Below are positions 25,867 through 36,835 of a stretch of DNA of 64,000 bases, piece after piece. Origin of the DNA: Bacillus paramycoides (lineage in GTDB: Bacteria > Bacillota > Bacilli > Bacillales > Bacillaceae_G); contig NZ_MAOI01000107.1 of assembly GCF_001884235.1 (NCBI RefSeq), positions 62,001-126,000 on the forward strand. The letters run 5' to 3'. The notes beneath the pieces were generated by a model. It had not been told where the DNA came from. It was given only the letters and a program-made list of their open reading frames with translations, and did not search any database. Positions within the stretch are counted from its first letter, which is position 1, and each line of letters starts with the position of its first letter. The position numbers and the translations under genes were made by a program.

Positions 25867-27275
25867 CGCTCAACCACCACTCTTTTACGAGAGTCTTTCG
25901 CGAACATTTTTCCAGGATTCATAATGTTATTTGGATCAAAGGCTTGTTTAATACCTTGCATTGCAGCAATACCTTCTTTACCTAATTTCATTTCTAAATA
26001 TGGAGCTTTCATCGCACCAACACCATGTTCACCAGTAATCGTGCCACCAAGCTCAATCGCTTTCGCAAATATTTCAGCGAAAGCTTGCTCAGCTCGGTGC
26101 ATTTCTTCTTCGTTACGGGCATCTGTCATACAAGTTGGATGTAGGTTGCCATCACCAGCATGCCCAAAAGTACAAATAGGAATATTATATTTTTTTGCAA
26201 TCGTATTAATTGCTTCAACCATTGGAGCGATTTGTGAACGTGGTACAGTTGCATCTTCTAATATTGTTGTAGGTTTTAGTCTTGCAAGTGCAGACAATGC
26301 ACTACGGCGTGCTGTACGAAGCGCATCTGCTTCTGCTTCATCTTTTGCAACGCGAACATCAACCGCGTTCATGGTGCGGCAAACGTTAGCCATTTTTTCA
26401 ATATCACGATTGACGACTTCAGGTGGACCGTCTTGTTCAATTAATAAAATTGCTTTTACGTCAGTTGGTAAACCGATTTGTGCAAACTCTTCTACAACTT
26501 CAATTGTCGGTTGATCTAAAAACTCAAGTGTCGCTGGAATGATTTTATTTGCAATAATGGAAGAGACAGCACGTGCAGCTTCGTTAATGTCCTCATATAG
26601 TGCGAGCATAGTTTTCTTCGTTTCAGGCATAGGAACAAGTTTTAATATCGCTTCTGTTACAACACCAAGTGTACCTTCAGAACCAATAAATAAACGAGTT
26701 AAATCATAACCAGCTACATCTTTTGCTAATTTACCACCAGTGCGAATGATGTCGCCATTCGGTAAGACAATTTCAAGCCCCATTACATAATCACGTGTTA
26801 CGCCATATTTTAAACCACGCAATCCGCCCGAGTTTTCATTAATATTACCGCCAATTGTAGAAATTTTCATAGAGCTTGGATCTGGTGGGTAAAATAATCC
26901 TTTTTCTTCTACTGCTTTAATAATATCAAGTGTAATAACACCAGCTTGTACAGTAATTGTTAAATTCTCTTCGTCAATTTCCAAAATTTTGTTCATATGG
27001 CGGAAAATAAGGACGATACCGCCTTCTAATGGACACGTTCCTGCACAAAGGTTGGTTCCAGAGCCACGAATATATACAGGGATCTTATGAGTGTTACACA
27101 CTTTTAACACTTCGGCTATTTCATTTGTATTACGAGGAGCAATGACTGCATCAGGCATCGCTTGGAAGTTTGGAGTGGCATCATAACTATAAGTTAAACG
27201 CCCCATATTGGATGTATCTACATTATTTTCGCCAACAATGGATACGAATGAATCAATAATTTGCTTTTCTAACAT
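25863..27275 (-). CDS. glcD: Glycolate oxidase FAD subunit GlcD
   Basis: FAD-linked 2-hydroxyacid oxidase subunit, 470 residues. The PP-loop FAD-binding domain contains PVYIRGSGTNLCAGTCP and NENSGGLRGLKYGVTRDYVMGLE; the C-terminal FAD-oxidase domain has FGHAGDGNLHPT and GTITGEHGVGAMK. It oxidises glycolate or a related acid, passing electrons to GlcF. GGGGG precedes the ATG. It is transcribed away from the CdaR-type regulator fragment in the same direction. A loose cre-like sequence near its promoter was seen but not convincing. It corresponds to B. subtilis YsfC. Confidence 0.92.
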   Translation of the reverse strand: MLEKQIIDSFVSIVGENNVDTSNMGRLTYSYDATPNFQAMPDAVIAPRNTNEIAEVLKVCNTHKIPVYIRGSGTNLCAGTCPLEGGIVLIFRHMNKILEIDEENLTITVQAGVITLDIIKAVEEKGLFYPPDPSSMKISTIGGNINENSGGLRGLKYGVTRDYVMGLEIVLPNGDIIRTGGKLAKDVAGYDLTRLFIGSEGTLGVVTEAILKLVPMPETKKTMLALYEDINEAARAVSSIIANKIIPATLEFLDQPTIEVVEEFAQIGLPTDVKAILLIEQDGPPEVVNRDIEKMANVCRTMNAVDVRVAKDEAEADALRTARRSALSALARLKPTTILEDATVPRSQIAPMVEAINTIAKKYNIPICTFGHAGDGNLHPTCMTDARNEEEMHRAEQAFAEIFAKAIELGGTITGEHGVGAMKAPYLEMKLGKEGIAAMQGIKQAFDPNNIMNPGKMFAKDSRKRVVVER

Positions 27276-27393
27276 TAGAAATCCCCCTCAAACTGTTAAC
27301 GTATTTAGTAATAATAAAAAACGTTGTAACAGTGCTTTCATTATAATGATAAAAAAAGTAGGGGGGTTCTTTCTATGGTTAATCATCTAAAGA

Positions 27394-28510
27394 TTAGTCT
27401 GTTTTCTCATTCTTTTTTGTATGATTATCTAATAATAGAAGTGCAAAGTACAAAACGTTTAAATCTTTAAATTGTTTAGGGTCAAGTCCTGTATGTTCCT
27501 CGATTTTTTTTAATCTATAATGCAGCGTATTAATGTGTATATGTAATTTTTCTGCTGTTTGTTTATAAGATTGGTTGTAATCAATAAATAAGTGCAAAGT
27601 GTGCATAAGCTCATTAGATGATAATAAGTTTTCAATTGTACGCTGGAGAAATTCTTTCCGAGTTCCAGTAGAAATATCTTGTAAGCACATCTCTAAACGT
27701 AAATCTTCATTAAAATACAATTCCTTTTGTTTCAAGGGAAACAGAAAGAGCGCGTAATGCTTGTTCATATGATACATTCATATCGCTCGGGATAACTGTT
27801 TGTCCAATTCCGATATATAGCGTGATAGAAAATAAAGTTTCACAGTCTTGTTTTAACCGTTTTAAAAATTGAAAGGTTTGCTCTTTAGATTGCATTGTTG
27901 TAAATAAAATAAACCGATCATTTCCCCAGCGAACAAATAAATCTTCTTTTGCTAAAATGTTGCGCATGTGTTGCCAAATTTTACGCTGGAGCATCGTATT
28001 ATCTCGGGCGATTGATAATAAAATAAGTTGTTTCTTTTTATATAAATCAATGCCAAGCGTTTTTGCACGATCAAGAAAACTTGGAGACCAGTCTGTGCTT
28101 TGAAGCCAATCAAAAACAAATGCTTCATAAGAACGTTGCTCAAGCTCTAGTTGTTCTAAAAAATAATTTTCGTGAATTAACAATTCGGTCATTTTGCGCA
28201 ATATTTCTCCGTATTGGGAAATATCCCTAGGTTCCCCTGTAATTCCAATGACACCGATTACTTCGTCATGGAATAGTAACGGGAGATTCATCCCAGCCTT
28301 CACGCCTTGCAAACGTCGTTCATCATCTTTTGTAATAATGACAGTTTTCTTTTGTTTCGCACAGCGGAGCGCCCCTTCGTGAAATTGACCGATTCTTTCC
28401 GCATCTGTACTTGCGATAATAAATCCTTGTATATTAATGATAATAATATTTTCAGTAATTAGTCTGCGTACTTCACGTACAATTTTATTTGCTAAATCAG
28501 GAAAAAGCAT
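27394..28510 (-). pseudogene. CdaR-type sugar diacid/glycolate regulator, frameshifted
   Basis: The upstream reading frame (28510 to 27710) encodes the CdaR N-terminal sugar-diacid recognition domain (LANKIVREVRRLITENIIIIN, GVIGITGEPRDISQYG) and a GGDEF-like middle. It ends abnormally in SLETKGIVF at a TTTTAA. Another frame continues directly as YFNEDLRLEMCLQDIS and carries the PucR/CdaR helix-turn-helix (YNQSYKQTAEKLHIHINTLHYRLKKIEEHTGL). One extra T in the T4 run near 27716 would explain the break. Together the parts total about 372 residues, normal for the family. The start ATG at 28510 follows GAGGTG. It corresponds to B. subtilis YsfB, adjacent to ysfCD. Confidence 0.8.
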
Positions 28511-28646
28511 AATTTGCACACCTCAAATTCTATTTGTTGTACATTATATATGTAAGTTTATTAATAATGGAAGATTTCACATTTTCCACACATTTATTTG
28601 TTATTTTACAATTATAACGAAATCATCCGAAGATGGAGGGAATCTT

Positions 28647-29618
28647 TTGAGAAAGTATCTTTTTCTTCTCTGTTTTTTATTTCTATTAGTAGGGTGCCAA
28701 GGAAGTTCGTATACACCAATTGCTAAAGATAAAAGTGTTATTATAACAACTAATATAAAAGAAGGTAGTATTAGTTTTATTAATAAAAAAACAAAGAAGC
28801 TAATAACAACATGGGAATTGAATGAACCGATTACGGGGGTTACACTACTTCGAGATGGTGAGGACATACTTGTTTATGGCAAGCAGTTAGAATATATGTA
28901 TGTATACTCACTGGCAGAAGGAAGACAAGTAGACAAATACAAGACGGGAAAAGGAATTGCTAATGTTATCGCATCAGAAGATGGAAAACAATTATTTGCT
29001 GCCGATCAAAATGAACAAAAGGTAAGGTTCTTTACGGTAAAAGGGAAAGAGATGGGTAGTGTTTCAACAGGAAAAGGACCGTTAACGATGGTAGAGCATA
29101 ATAAGCAGTTATCTGTATTGAACTTTTATGATACGAAACTAACGACAATTGATACGAAGAAAAAAGAAGTTATACAATCCTTTATGATTCCACCGGCATC
29201 AACAGGAGCAACGGTTAGTGCTAATGGGAAAGAAATATGGATTGGCGGACATGGTGATGGAAATCAAGTGAATGAGAAAGTATTAGTGTATTCTTTACAG
29301 AGTGGAGAGATGGTACGCTCTTTACACGCTCCGTTTATGCCTGTGAATATAACGAGGGATGATAAGTACGTATATGCATTAAGTCATGGTTCTAATACGC
29401 TTAGAAAGTTTGATGCAAGTACGTATCAAGAGGTAGGATCTACAGAAGTAGGATCTAATCCATTTGCATTTTTGAAAAGCGGTGCAGAAGGATATGTAGC
29501 TAGTTATGATAGCGATGAAGTATGCGTAATGGATATAAAGAATATGAAAATAAAACAAACAATTAAAGTCGGAAAAGGGCCGTTTCAGCTCATAGAGAGA
29601 GAAGGGAAAGGACAATGA
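28647..29618 (+). CDS. Beta-propeller (YVTN/YncE-like) lipoprotein
   Basis: A 323-residue surface lipoprotein. The signal peptide ends in a lipobox (LLVGC), and the mature part repeats short beta-sheet units such as GTGKGPLTMVEHNKQLSVLN and VGKGPFQLIE, typical of a seven-bladed YVTN propeller. The start is the TTG at 28647 after GGAGGGAATC; the frame opens 70 codons earlier without a signal peptide. Its stop overlaps the response-regulator start (ATGA), so it is likely a sensory accessory of that two-component system. Confidence 0.75.
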   Translation: MRKYLFLLCFLFLLVGCQGSSYTPIAKDKSVIITTNIKEGSISFINKKTKKLITTWELNEPITGVTLLRDGEDILVYGKQLEYMYVYSLAEGRQVDKYKTGKGIANVIASEDGKQLFAADQNEQKVRFFTVKGKEMGSVSTGKGPLTMVEHNKQLSVLNFYDTKLTTIDTKKKEVIQSFMIPPASTGATVSANGKEIWIGGHGDGNQVNEKVLVYSLQSGEMVRSLHAPFMPVNITRDDKYVYALSHGSNTLRKFDASTYQEVGSTEVGSNPFAFLKSGAEGYVASYDSDEVCVMDIKNMKIKQTIKVGKGPFQLIEREGKGQ

Positions 29619-30286
29619 GTAAATATAGAGTGCTAGTTGTAGATGACGAAAGTGATATGAGGCAACTTGTCGGTATGTACTTGGATAACTTCGGATACGA
29701 GTGGGGAGAAGCTGAAAATGGGAAAGAGGCTCTCCGAAATTTAGAGACGGATCATTATGATTTCGTTGTATTGGATATTATGATGCCAGAGATGGATGGG
29801 CTTTCAGTTTGTAAAGAGATTCGAAAAACGTCAGATGTACCTATTATATTTTTAACTGCAAAAGGTGAAGAGTGGAATAGGGTGAACGGCTTACGGATGG
29901 GGGCAGATGATTATATTGTAAAGCCATTTAGTCCCGGTGAACTAATTGCTCGTATGGAAGCTGTTTTAAGACGGTATACAAAGCAAGAGCAGCAAGAAGA
30001 GATTCAATTTGGACCGATTCTTATAAATGAAAAAAGTAGGAGAATCGAGACGAATGGAGAGTCGATTTCTCTTACGGTAAAAGAGTTTGATTTACTATAT
30101 TTTCTTTGCCAACATAATGGACAAGTATTTAGTCGTGAGCAATTACTTGAAAAGGTGTGGGGATATGATTATGCAGGAAGTACAAGAACAGTAGATACGC
30201 ATGTGAAAACGATGCGTTTGAAGCTCGGAGAAAGTGGAAACTACATTCAAACCGTTTGGGGTGTAGGTTATAAATTTGAGGTGTAA
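29615..30286 (+). CDS. Two-component response regulator, OmpR/PhoB type
   Basis: A 223-residue transcription regulator. The receiver domain shows VVDDES, the phosphorylated Asp in VVLDIMMPEMDG and the Lys in DDYIVKPFSPGE. A C-terminal winged helix follows (LTVKEFDLLYFLCQHNGQVFSREQLLEKVWGYDY...RTVDTHVKTMRLKL). It lies between the propeller lipoprotein and its kinase in one operon. The target genes are unknown. Confidence 0.93.
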   Translation: MSKYRVLVVDDESDMRQLVGMYLDNFGYEWGEAENGKEALRNLETDHYDFVVLDIMMPEMDGLSVCKEIRKTSDVPIIFLTAKGEEWNRVNGLRMGADDYIVKPFSPGELIARMEAVLRRYTKQEQQEEIQFGPILINEKSRRIETNGESISLTVKEFDLLYFLCQHNGQVFSREQLLEKVWGYDYAGSTRTVDTHVKTMRLKLGESGNYIQTVWGVGYKFEV

Positions 30287-30289
30287 CGT

Positions 30290-31690
30290 ATGTTTACGAT
30301 GGTACAAAAGCTTTGGCTTACAGTAGTATGTGCAGTATGTGTAACAGTCTCCTTTCTTTATTTTGTATCTTTATACTCGTATGAAAAGTTATACGTCGAT
30401 AATTTAAAAGATTCATTAGTAATGGAAGGAAAGCGTCTCGCCACGCAATATGATAAACGGGAAGGAATATCCACTTTTGAAGAGAAAGTAAGGGCATATG
30501 ATCAAATATCTAGTTCAGACGTCCTTTTTGTGTATAATCCACGTGATTTAAGCGCTTGTTTGCCTTTTGATGTGCACCATCATTCTCTTATAAGTGAAGG
30601 AGATAGACAAGCACTATTAGATGGGAAAACTGTGACAAAGATAGGATATGAAGAGCATTTTGATCGTAATATTATGGGTGTTGTCATCCCTGTTTTAGAT
30701 AATAAAAAATTAGTTGGAATTGTATACTCTTATATTCCTTTAAAAAGTATAAAAGACTTGATATTTGATATGGGTCTTATTTTAGCGCCGTTAGCAATTG
30801 CAATGATTTTAATTACGATATGGGTTGGTAGAAAAATTATTATTGCGATTACGAAGCCACTCTCACAAATGGAACGGGTCGCGAATCATCTTGCTACCGG
30901 AGATTTCTCAGAACGGATTACGATTTCTTCAGAAGATGAGATTGGACGATTGGGAAAAGCATTTAATAAAATGGCAAATTCTTTAGAGGCAGAAGACGTA
31001 AAGCGTAAGGAGTTTTTAGCTAATGTTTCGCATGAACTTAGAACACCACTTAGTTATATTAAAGGATATAGTGAAGCCATTTTAGACGGTGTAGCAAAAG
31101 GGCCGCAGCAGGAAAAAGTAACGCAGCTCATCCATAAAGAAGCAGATCGCATGCAGCGACTCGTTCATGATTTATTAGATTTAGCACAATTAGAAGGTGA
31201 ACATTTTCCTCTAAAGAAGCAACCTATCGTTTTTTCACAGCTTATTGAAGATGTACTAGATACTTATGAGTTACAATTTATAGAAAAAAAGCTTCGTATT
31301 TCAACGGATTTAAATCCTGAAATTATCGTAATGATTGATGAGGATCGTATGCAACAAGTACTTCACAACGTGTTAGACAATGCGATACGGTACACAAATC
31401 AAAACGGGGATATCATAATAAGCTTAGATAAGAAAGATGATTATTGTGAGCTGAAAATAAAAGATACGGGAATAGGTATTGATATAGAGCATTTAGAAAA
31501 TCTTGGTGAGCGTTTTTACCGAGTAGATAAAGCTAGAAGTCGTCAGCATGGTGGAACAGGTTTAGGCCTTGCTATTGTAAGGCAAATTGTTCATATACAT
31601 GATGGACAGTGGAGAATAGAAAGTGAAAAAGGTAAGGGCACGACAGTTATTATTACACTAAAAGTACAAGATGAGGAGAGCATGTTCTAA
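30290..31690 (+). CDS. Sensor histidine kinase
   Basis: Membrane kinase of 466 residues, partner of the regulator 3 bases upstream. Two membrane helices (about 10-28 and 163-182) bracket an extracellular sensor. They are followed by HAMP, a dimerisation domain with the phosphorylated His in FLANVSHELRTPLSYIKGY, and the ATPase boxes DNAIRYT, DTGIGI and GGTGLGLAIV. The extracellular loop and the lipoprotein may sense the same signal. Confidence 0.93.
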   Translation: MFTMVQKLWLTVVCAVCVTVSFLYFVSLYSYEKLYVDNLKDSLVMEGKRLATQYDKREGISTFEEKVRAYDQISSSDVLFVYNPRDLSACLPFDVHHHSLISEGDRQALLDGKTVTKIGYEEHFDRNIMGVVIPVLDNKKLVGIVYSYIPLKSIKDLIFDMGLILAPLAIAMILITIWVGRKIIIAITKPLSQMERVANHLATGDFSERITISSEDEIGRLGKAFNKMANSLEAEDVKRKEFLANVSHELRTPLSYIKGYSEAILDGVAKGPQQEKVTQLIHKEADRMQRLVHDLLDLAQLEGEHFPLKKQPIVFSQLIEDVLDTYELQFIEKKLRISTDLNPEIIVMIDEDRMQQVLHNVLDNAIRYTNQNGDIIISLDKKDDYCELKIKDTGIGIDIEHLENLGERFYRVDKARSRQHGGTGLGLAIVRQIVHIHDGQWRIESEKGKGTTVIITLKVQDEESMF

Positions 31691-31709
31691 CTTTGGGGAC
31701 ATGCTCTCT
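31676..31709 (+). terminator. Weak terminator overlapping the kinase stop codon
   Basis: GAGAGCATGT and ACATGCTCTC form a perfect 10-bp stem spanning the stop codon, but only a mixed TATATT tail follows, so termination strength is uncertain. Confidence 0.45.
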
Positions 31710-31889
31710 ATATTGAGAGTTAATAATTGCACGGAAAGATATTGATTAATATCCAATAAATATTAAGAATTTGACTATTTTATGAACAAAACATTTGTAC
31801 TTCTTACTAATTCGTTCTAAAATAGTTATGGATGCTAAATTCTTATAAATCGTTTCAATTGTTGTTTGGAAGATACTGAGGTGATTTAA

Positions 31890-32609
31890 CTGGAGTACAA
31901 ATCTATTAAACCGAAAAAAATTTACGAAGAAGTATCTGAAGCTATTTTAACAATGATTAAAAATGGCACACTAAAACCTGGTGACAAACTACTTCCTGTT
32001 CATCAATTAGCCGAGCAGTTTCAAGTTGGTAGATCTGCTGTTCGTGAAGCGCTAAGTGCGCTAAGGGCAATGGGCTTAATTGAAATGAAGCAAGGAGAAG
32101 GTACATATGTGAAGAATTTCGATTCTTCTTCATTAACGAAATCATTAAATAATAGGTTGTTAATGAAGAAAGAGGATATTTTGAACTTATTAGAAGTACG
32201 AAAGGTGCTTGAAGTGGGGGCAGTTCGAGCAGCTGCGGCAAAACGTACGGAAGATAATTTACAAAATATGAAGCATTGGTTAGATGAAATGGCAAAGAGC
32301 GTTGGAGATGAGAAAGCTGGTGAAAAAGCAGACTTTCAGTTCCACATGGGAATTGCACAATCTTCACATAATAACATCCTACTTGAACTTATGAATCATG
32401 TTTCAGAAATGATTGCTGAAACGATTGGTGAATCAAGACGCATTATTTTATATGGTGAACAAACAACAGCAGAACGACTTTTAGAAGAGCATCAAGTTAT
32501 ATATGATGCGGTGTTAAAGCAAGATGTGGAATTAGCACAGCAAGCAATGCTAGATCATTTAACAAATGTAGAACATATTGTCATAGGTAAAAGCGATATA
32601 AATTCGTAA
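31890..32609 (+). CDS. lutR: LutR, GntR/FadR-family repressor of lactate use
   Basis: A repressor of the lutABC operon released by lactate; 239 residues. The winged helix is LAEQFQVGRSAVREALSALRAMGLIEMKQGEGTYV and the C-terminal FCD ligand domain has VRKVLEVGAVRAA. The usual start would lose the first helix if placed at the ATG at 31953. In-frame homologous sequence (EYKSIKPKKIYEEVSEAIL) extends to a CTG at 31890, 6 bases after GAGGTG and directly after an in-frame stop. A rare CTG start is therefore proposed. Confidence 0.88.
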   Translation: MEYKSIKPKKIYEEVSEAILTMIKNGTLKPGDKLLPVHQLAEQFQVGRSAVREALSALRAMGLIEMKQGEGTYVKNFDSSSLTKSLNNRLLMKKEDILNLLEVRKVLEVGAVRAAAAKRTEDNLQNMKHWLDEMAKSVGDEKAGEKADFQFHMGIAQSSHNNILLELMNHVSEMIAETIGESRRIILYGEQTTAERLLEEHQVIYDAVLKQDVELAQQAMLDHLTNVEHIVIGKSDINS

Positions 32610-32720
32610 TTTAATCTTTTAAAATTCCATTTTTCTGATAAAATAGAGAAAGATTGAGTAAGCGTTTTCTTTAGAAGAGGGAGAGTTAGGCTATGGTTGA
32701 GCCTATTTCTTCTTTGCAAG

Positions 32721-32731
32721 TCATCTGATGA
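32721..32731 (+). promoter_or_regulatory. Candidate LutR operator upstream of lutA
   Basis: TCATCTGATGA is a near-perfect palindrome (TCATC-T-GATGA) 45 bases before lutA, the expected place for a GntR-family operator. A small hairpin (TAGGCT/AGCCTA) just upstream, around 32690-32706, may end the lutR transcript. Confidence 0.5.
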
Positions 32732-32775
32732 CCATATGATTGTTGGCGAAGTTGTAATGAGGGGGAATAATAATT

Positions 32776-33495
32776 ATGAAAGTTACTTTATTTGTTACTT
32801 GTCTAGTCGATATGTTTGAAACAAATGTCGGTAAGGCAACAGTAGAAGTATTGGAGCGTTTAGGTTGTGAAATTGAATTTCCAGAAGCACAAGTTTGTTG
32901 TGGTCAGCCTGCTTATAATAGCGGCCATGTAGAAGCAGCAAAAGAAGCGATGAAACATATGATTGAAACTTTCGAAGATGCAGAATATATCGTTACGCCA
33001 TCCGGTTCTTGTGCGACAATGTTTCACGAGTATCCACATGTTTTTAAAGATGATCCGAAATGGGCAAAACGTGCACAAAAGATAGCTGATAAAACATATG
33101 AATTTACACAATTTATTGTAGATGTTTTAAAAGTTACAGATGTTGGCGCAAGTTTACCTGGGATAGCAACTGTTCATAAATCTTGCCATATGACACGTCT
33201 GCTTGGAGTAAAAGAGGCTCCAGGAATTTTATTATCAAATGTAAAAGGATTAACTGTAAGAGAACTACCAAACGTACAAAATTGTTGTGGTTTTGGGGGA
33301 ACGTTTTCAGTTAAGATGACACCTATTTCTGAGCAAATGGTAGATGAGAAAGTTGATAGTGTTATGGAAACAGGTGCTGATTATTTAATCGGTGCAGATT
33401 GTGGGTGTTTGTTAAACATTGGCGGACGTATTGAGCGTTTAGGTAAAGAAGTAAAAGTAATGCATATTGCTGAGGTATTGAATAGCCGCTCATGA
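32776..33495 (+). CDS. lutA: Lactate utilization protein LutA
   Basis: Subunit of the LutABC L-lactate oxidising complex, 239 residues. It has two CCG-type cysteine motifs ([11 protein letters not shown] and [11 protein letters not shown]), each preceded by a partner Cys region ([15 protein letters not shown]), similar to the heterodisulfide-reductase/GlcF C-terminal domain. GAGGGGGAATAAT precedes the ATG. It is the first gene of lutABC, separated from lutR by 166 bases with an operator. Confidence 0.93.
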   Translation: MKVTLFVTCLVDMFETNVGKATVEVLERLGCEIEFPEAQVCCGQPAYNSGHVEAAKEAMKHMIETFEDAEYIVTPSGSCATMFHEYPHVFKDDPKWAKRAQKIADKTYEFTQFIVDVLKVTDVGASLPGIATVHKSCHMTRLLGVKEAPGILLSNVKGLTVRELPNVQNCCGFGGTFSVKMTPISEQMVDEKVDSVMETGADYLIGADCGCLLNIGGRIERLGKEVKVMHIAEVLNSRS

Positions 33496-33511
33496 AGGGG
33501 GAACATAAGCT

Positions 33512-35643
<2,132 letters not shown>

Positions 35644-35651
35644 AATAGGGG

Positions 35652-35681
35652 AAAGCAGGCCGGAAAACGGCCTGCTTTTTT
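35652..35681 (+). terminator. Terminator of lutABC
   Basis: AAAGCAGGCCG and CGGCCTGCTTT pair with a 5-base loop and T tail. Confidence 0.92.
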
Positions 35682-35755
35682 AATAGAATAAAGATAATAT
35701 GAAGTAGAAGTTCTCTCCTTTTTTTGCTATGTTCTTTTGGAAAGGAGAGGAAGGG

Positions 35756-36478
35756 ATGTTCACTTATTTATATGCATTGTTAGCAGGGATGGTGTTTGGT
35801 TCTTTCTTTATGGTGATTGCGATGAGAGTTCCAGTGGGTGAATCTATTATTACACCACGTTCATATTGTCATTACTGCAAATATACGTTAAAGCCAAAAG
35901 AACTTATTCCAATCATTTCATTTTGTATGCAGAAAGGGCGTTGTACGAATTGTAAAAGAAAAATCCCAAGTTTGTACATAACATTTGAATTTGTTACAGG
36001 GAGTTTATTTTTTCTTACTGTATATGTAATTGGAATTGAACGAGAGCTCATCATCATTTTATCGCTTCTTTCTTTACTACTTATTATTTCAGTTACAGAT
36101 TTTGTGTATATGTTAATACCTAATCGTATTTTAATTTGGTTTGCACTTTTGCTTATTTTAGAATGTATTTTTGTACCGTTAGTTACTTGGATAGATAGTA
36201 TAGCTGGTAGTGGAACTATATTCATTTTGTTATATTGCATGCAAAGGATTTATCCAGATGGTCTTGGTGGAGGTGATGTGAAATTACTTTCGTTGCTCGG
36301 ATTTATAATAGGAGTGAAAGGTATTTTTATGACTTTATTTTTAGCATCTTTCTTTAGTCTTTGTATTTTTGGAATTGGTATAGCATTAAAGCGCATAAAA
36401 GTAAGAACCCCAATTCCATTTGGCCCTTTTATTAGCCTTGGAGCAATATGCTATGTGTTAGTTGTATATGCAAAATAG
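35756..36478 (+). CDS. comC: Type 4 prepilin peptidase ComC
   Basis: Membrane aspartic peptidase and methylase that processes competence pseudopilins, 240 residues. The N terminus GMVFGSFFMVIAMRVP is followed by two CxxC pairs (YCHYCKYT, RCTNCKR). Next come the catalytic aspartates in SVTDFVYMLIPNR and DGLGGGDVKL, within about seven membrane helices. The ATG at 35756 follows GGAGAGGAAGGG. It is followed by the small receiver-like gene 14 bases later. Confidence 0.92.
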   Translation: MFTYLYALLAGMVFGSFFMVIAMRVPVGESIITPRSYCHYCKYTLKPKELIPIISFCMQKGRCTNCKRKIPSLYITFEFVTGSLFFLTVYVIGIERELIIILSLLSLLLIISVTDFVYMLIPNRILIWFALLLILECIFVPLVTWIDSIAGSGTIFILLYCMQRIYPDGLGGGDVKLLSLLGFIIGVKGIFMTLFLASFFSLCIFGIGIALKRIKVRTPIPFGPFISLGAICYVLVVYAK

Positions 36479-36492
36479 AAAGGAGCTAGAAA

Positions 36493-36804
36493 ATGAATGT
36501 ATATATGGATGATCAAAGAAGTTGTCCGTTCGGATATGCTTTGGCAACTACAGTAGAATCTGCGTTACAATTTGTTCGGAGTAATAAGGTAAACATCCTT
36601 TCTCTTGACTTTAACATGGGATGGAGGCAAAAGAGCGGGTTAGATTTTGTAGAAGCCTTTTGTACGGAAGGTTTATATGTTAATGAGATTCACCTTCATA
36701 CAAATGATGTCATCGGTATGCACCAGATGAAGCAGAGAATTGAGAAAGCGAAAGAAAAAGGGGAAATTCATCCTCATATTGTCGTTAAATATGTAGGGAG
36801 TTAA
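36493..36804 (+). CDS. Small receiver-like protein (cyclic-phosphate processing receiver type)
   Basis: A 103-residue stand-alone domain. It begins MNVYMDDQR, has LSLDFNMGWRQKSGLDFVEAF in place of the receiver phosphorylation strand, and EIHLHTNDVIGMHQMKQRI near the end. This matches a degenerate receiver family linked with cyclic-nucleotide signalling. There is no output domain. Co-transcription with comC is likely (14-base gap). Function unknown. Confidence 0.65.
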   Translation: MNVYMDDQRSCPFGYALATTVESALQFVRSNKVNILSLDFNMGWRQKSGLDFVEAFCTEGLYVNEIHLHTNDVIGMHQMKQRIEKAKEKGEIHPHIVVKYVGS

Positions 36805-36835
36805 AAACTCCAAAGTAAGACTTTGGAGTTTTTAA
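36801..36835. terminator. Bidirectional terminator
   Basis: TTAAAAACTCCAAAG and CTTTGGAGTTTTTAA form a perfect 15-bp stem with a 5-base loop, and overlap the stop codons of both convergent genes. Confidence 0.88.

Noticed and set aside
25924-26514. 196-codon frame on the + strand inside glcD
   Set aside because: Low-complexity Ala/Ser/Ile shadow of the conserved GlcD reading frame, without ribosome site.
27340-27365. Catabolite-responsive (cre) element before glcD
   Set aside because: At least two mismatches at conserved positions of the consensus; too weak to call.
32655-32690. SinR box before lutA, as reported for B. subtilis lutABC
   Set aside because: Only GTTTTCTTT is present, which does not match GTTCTYT well.
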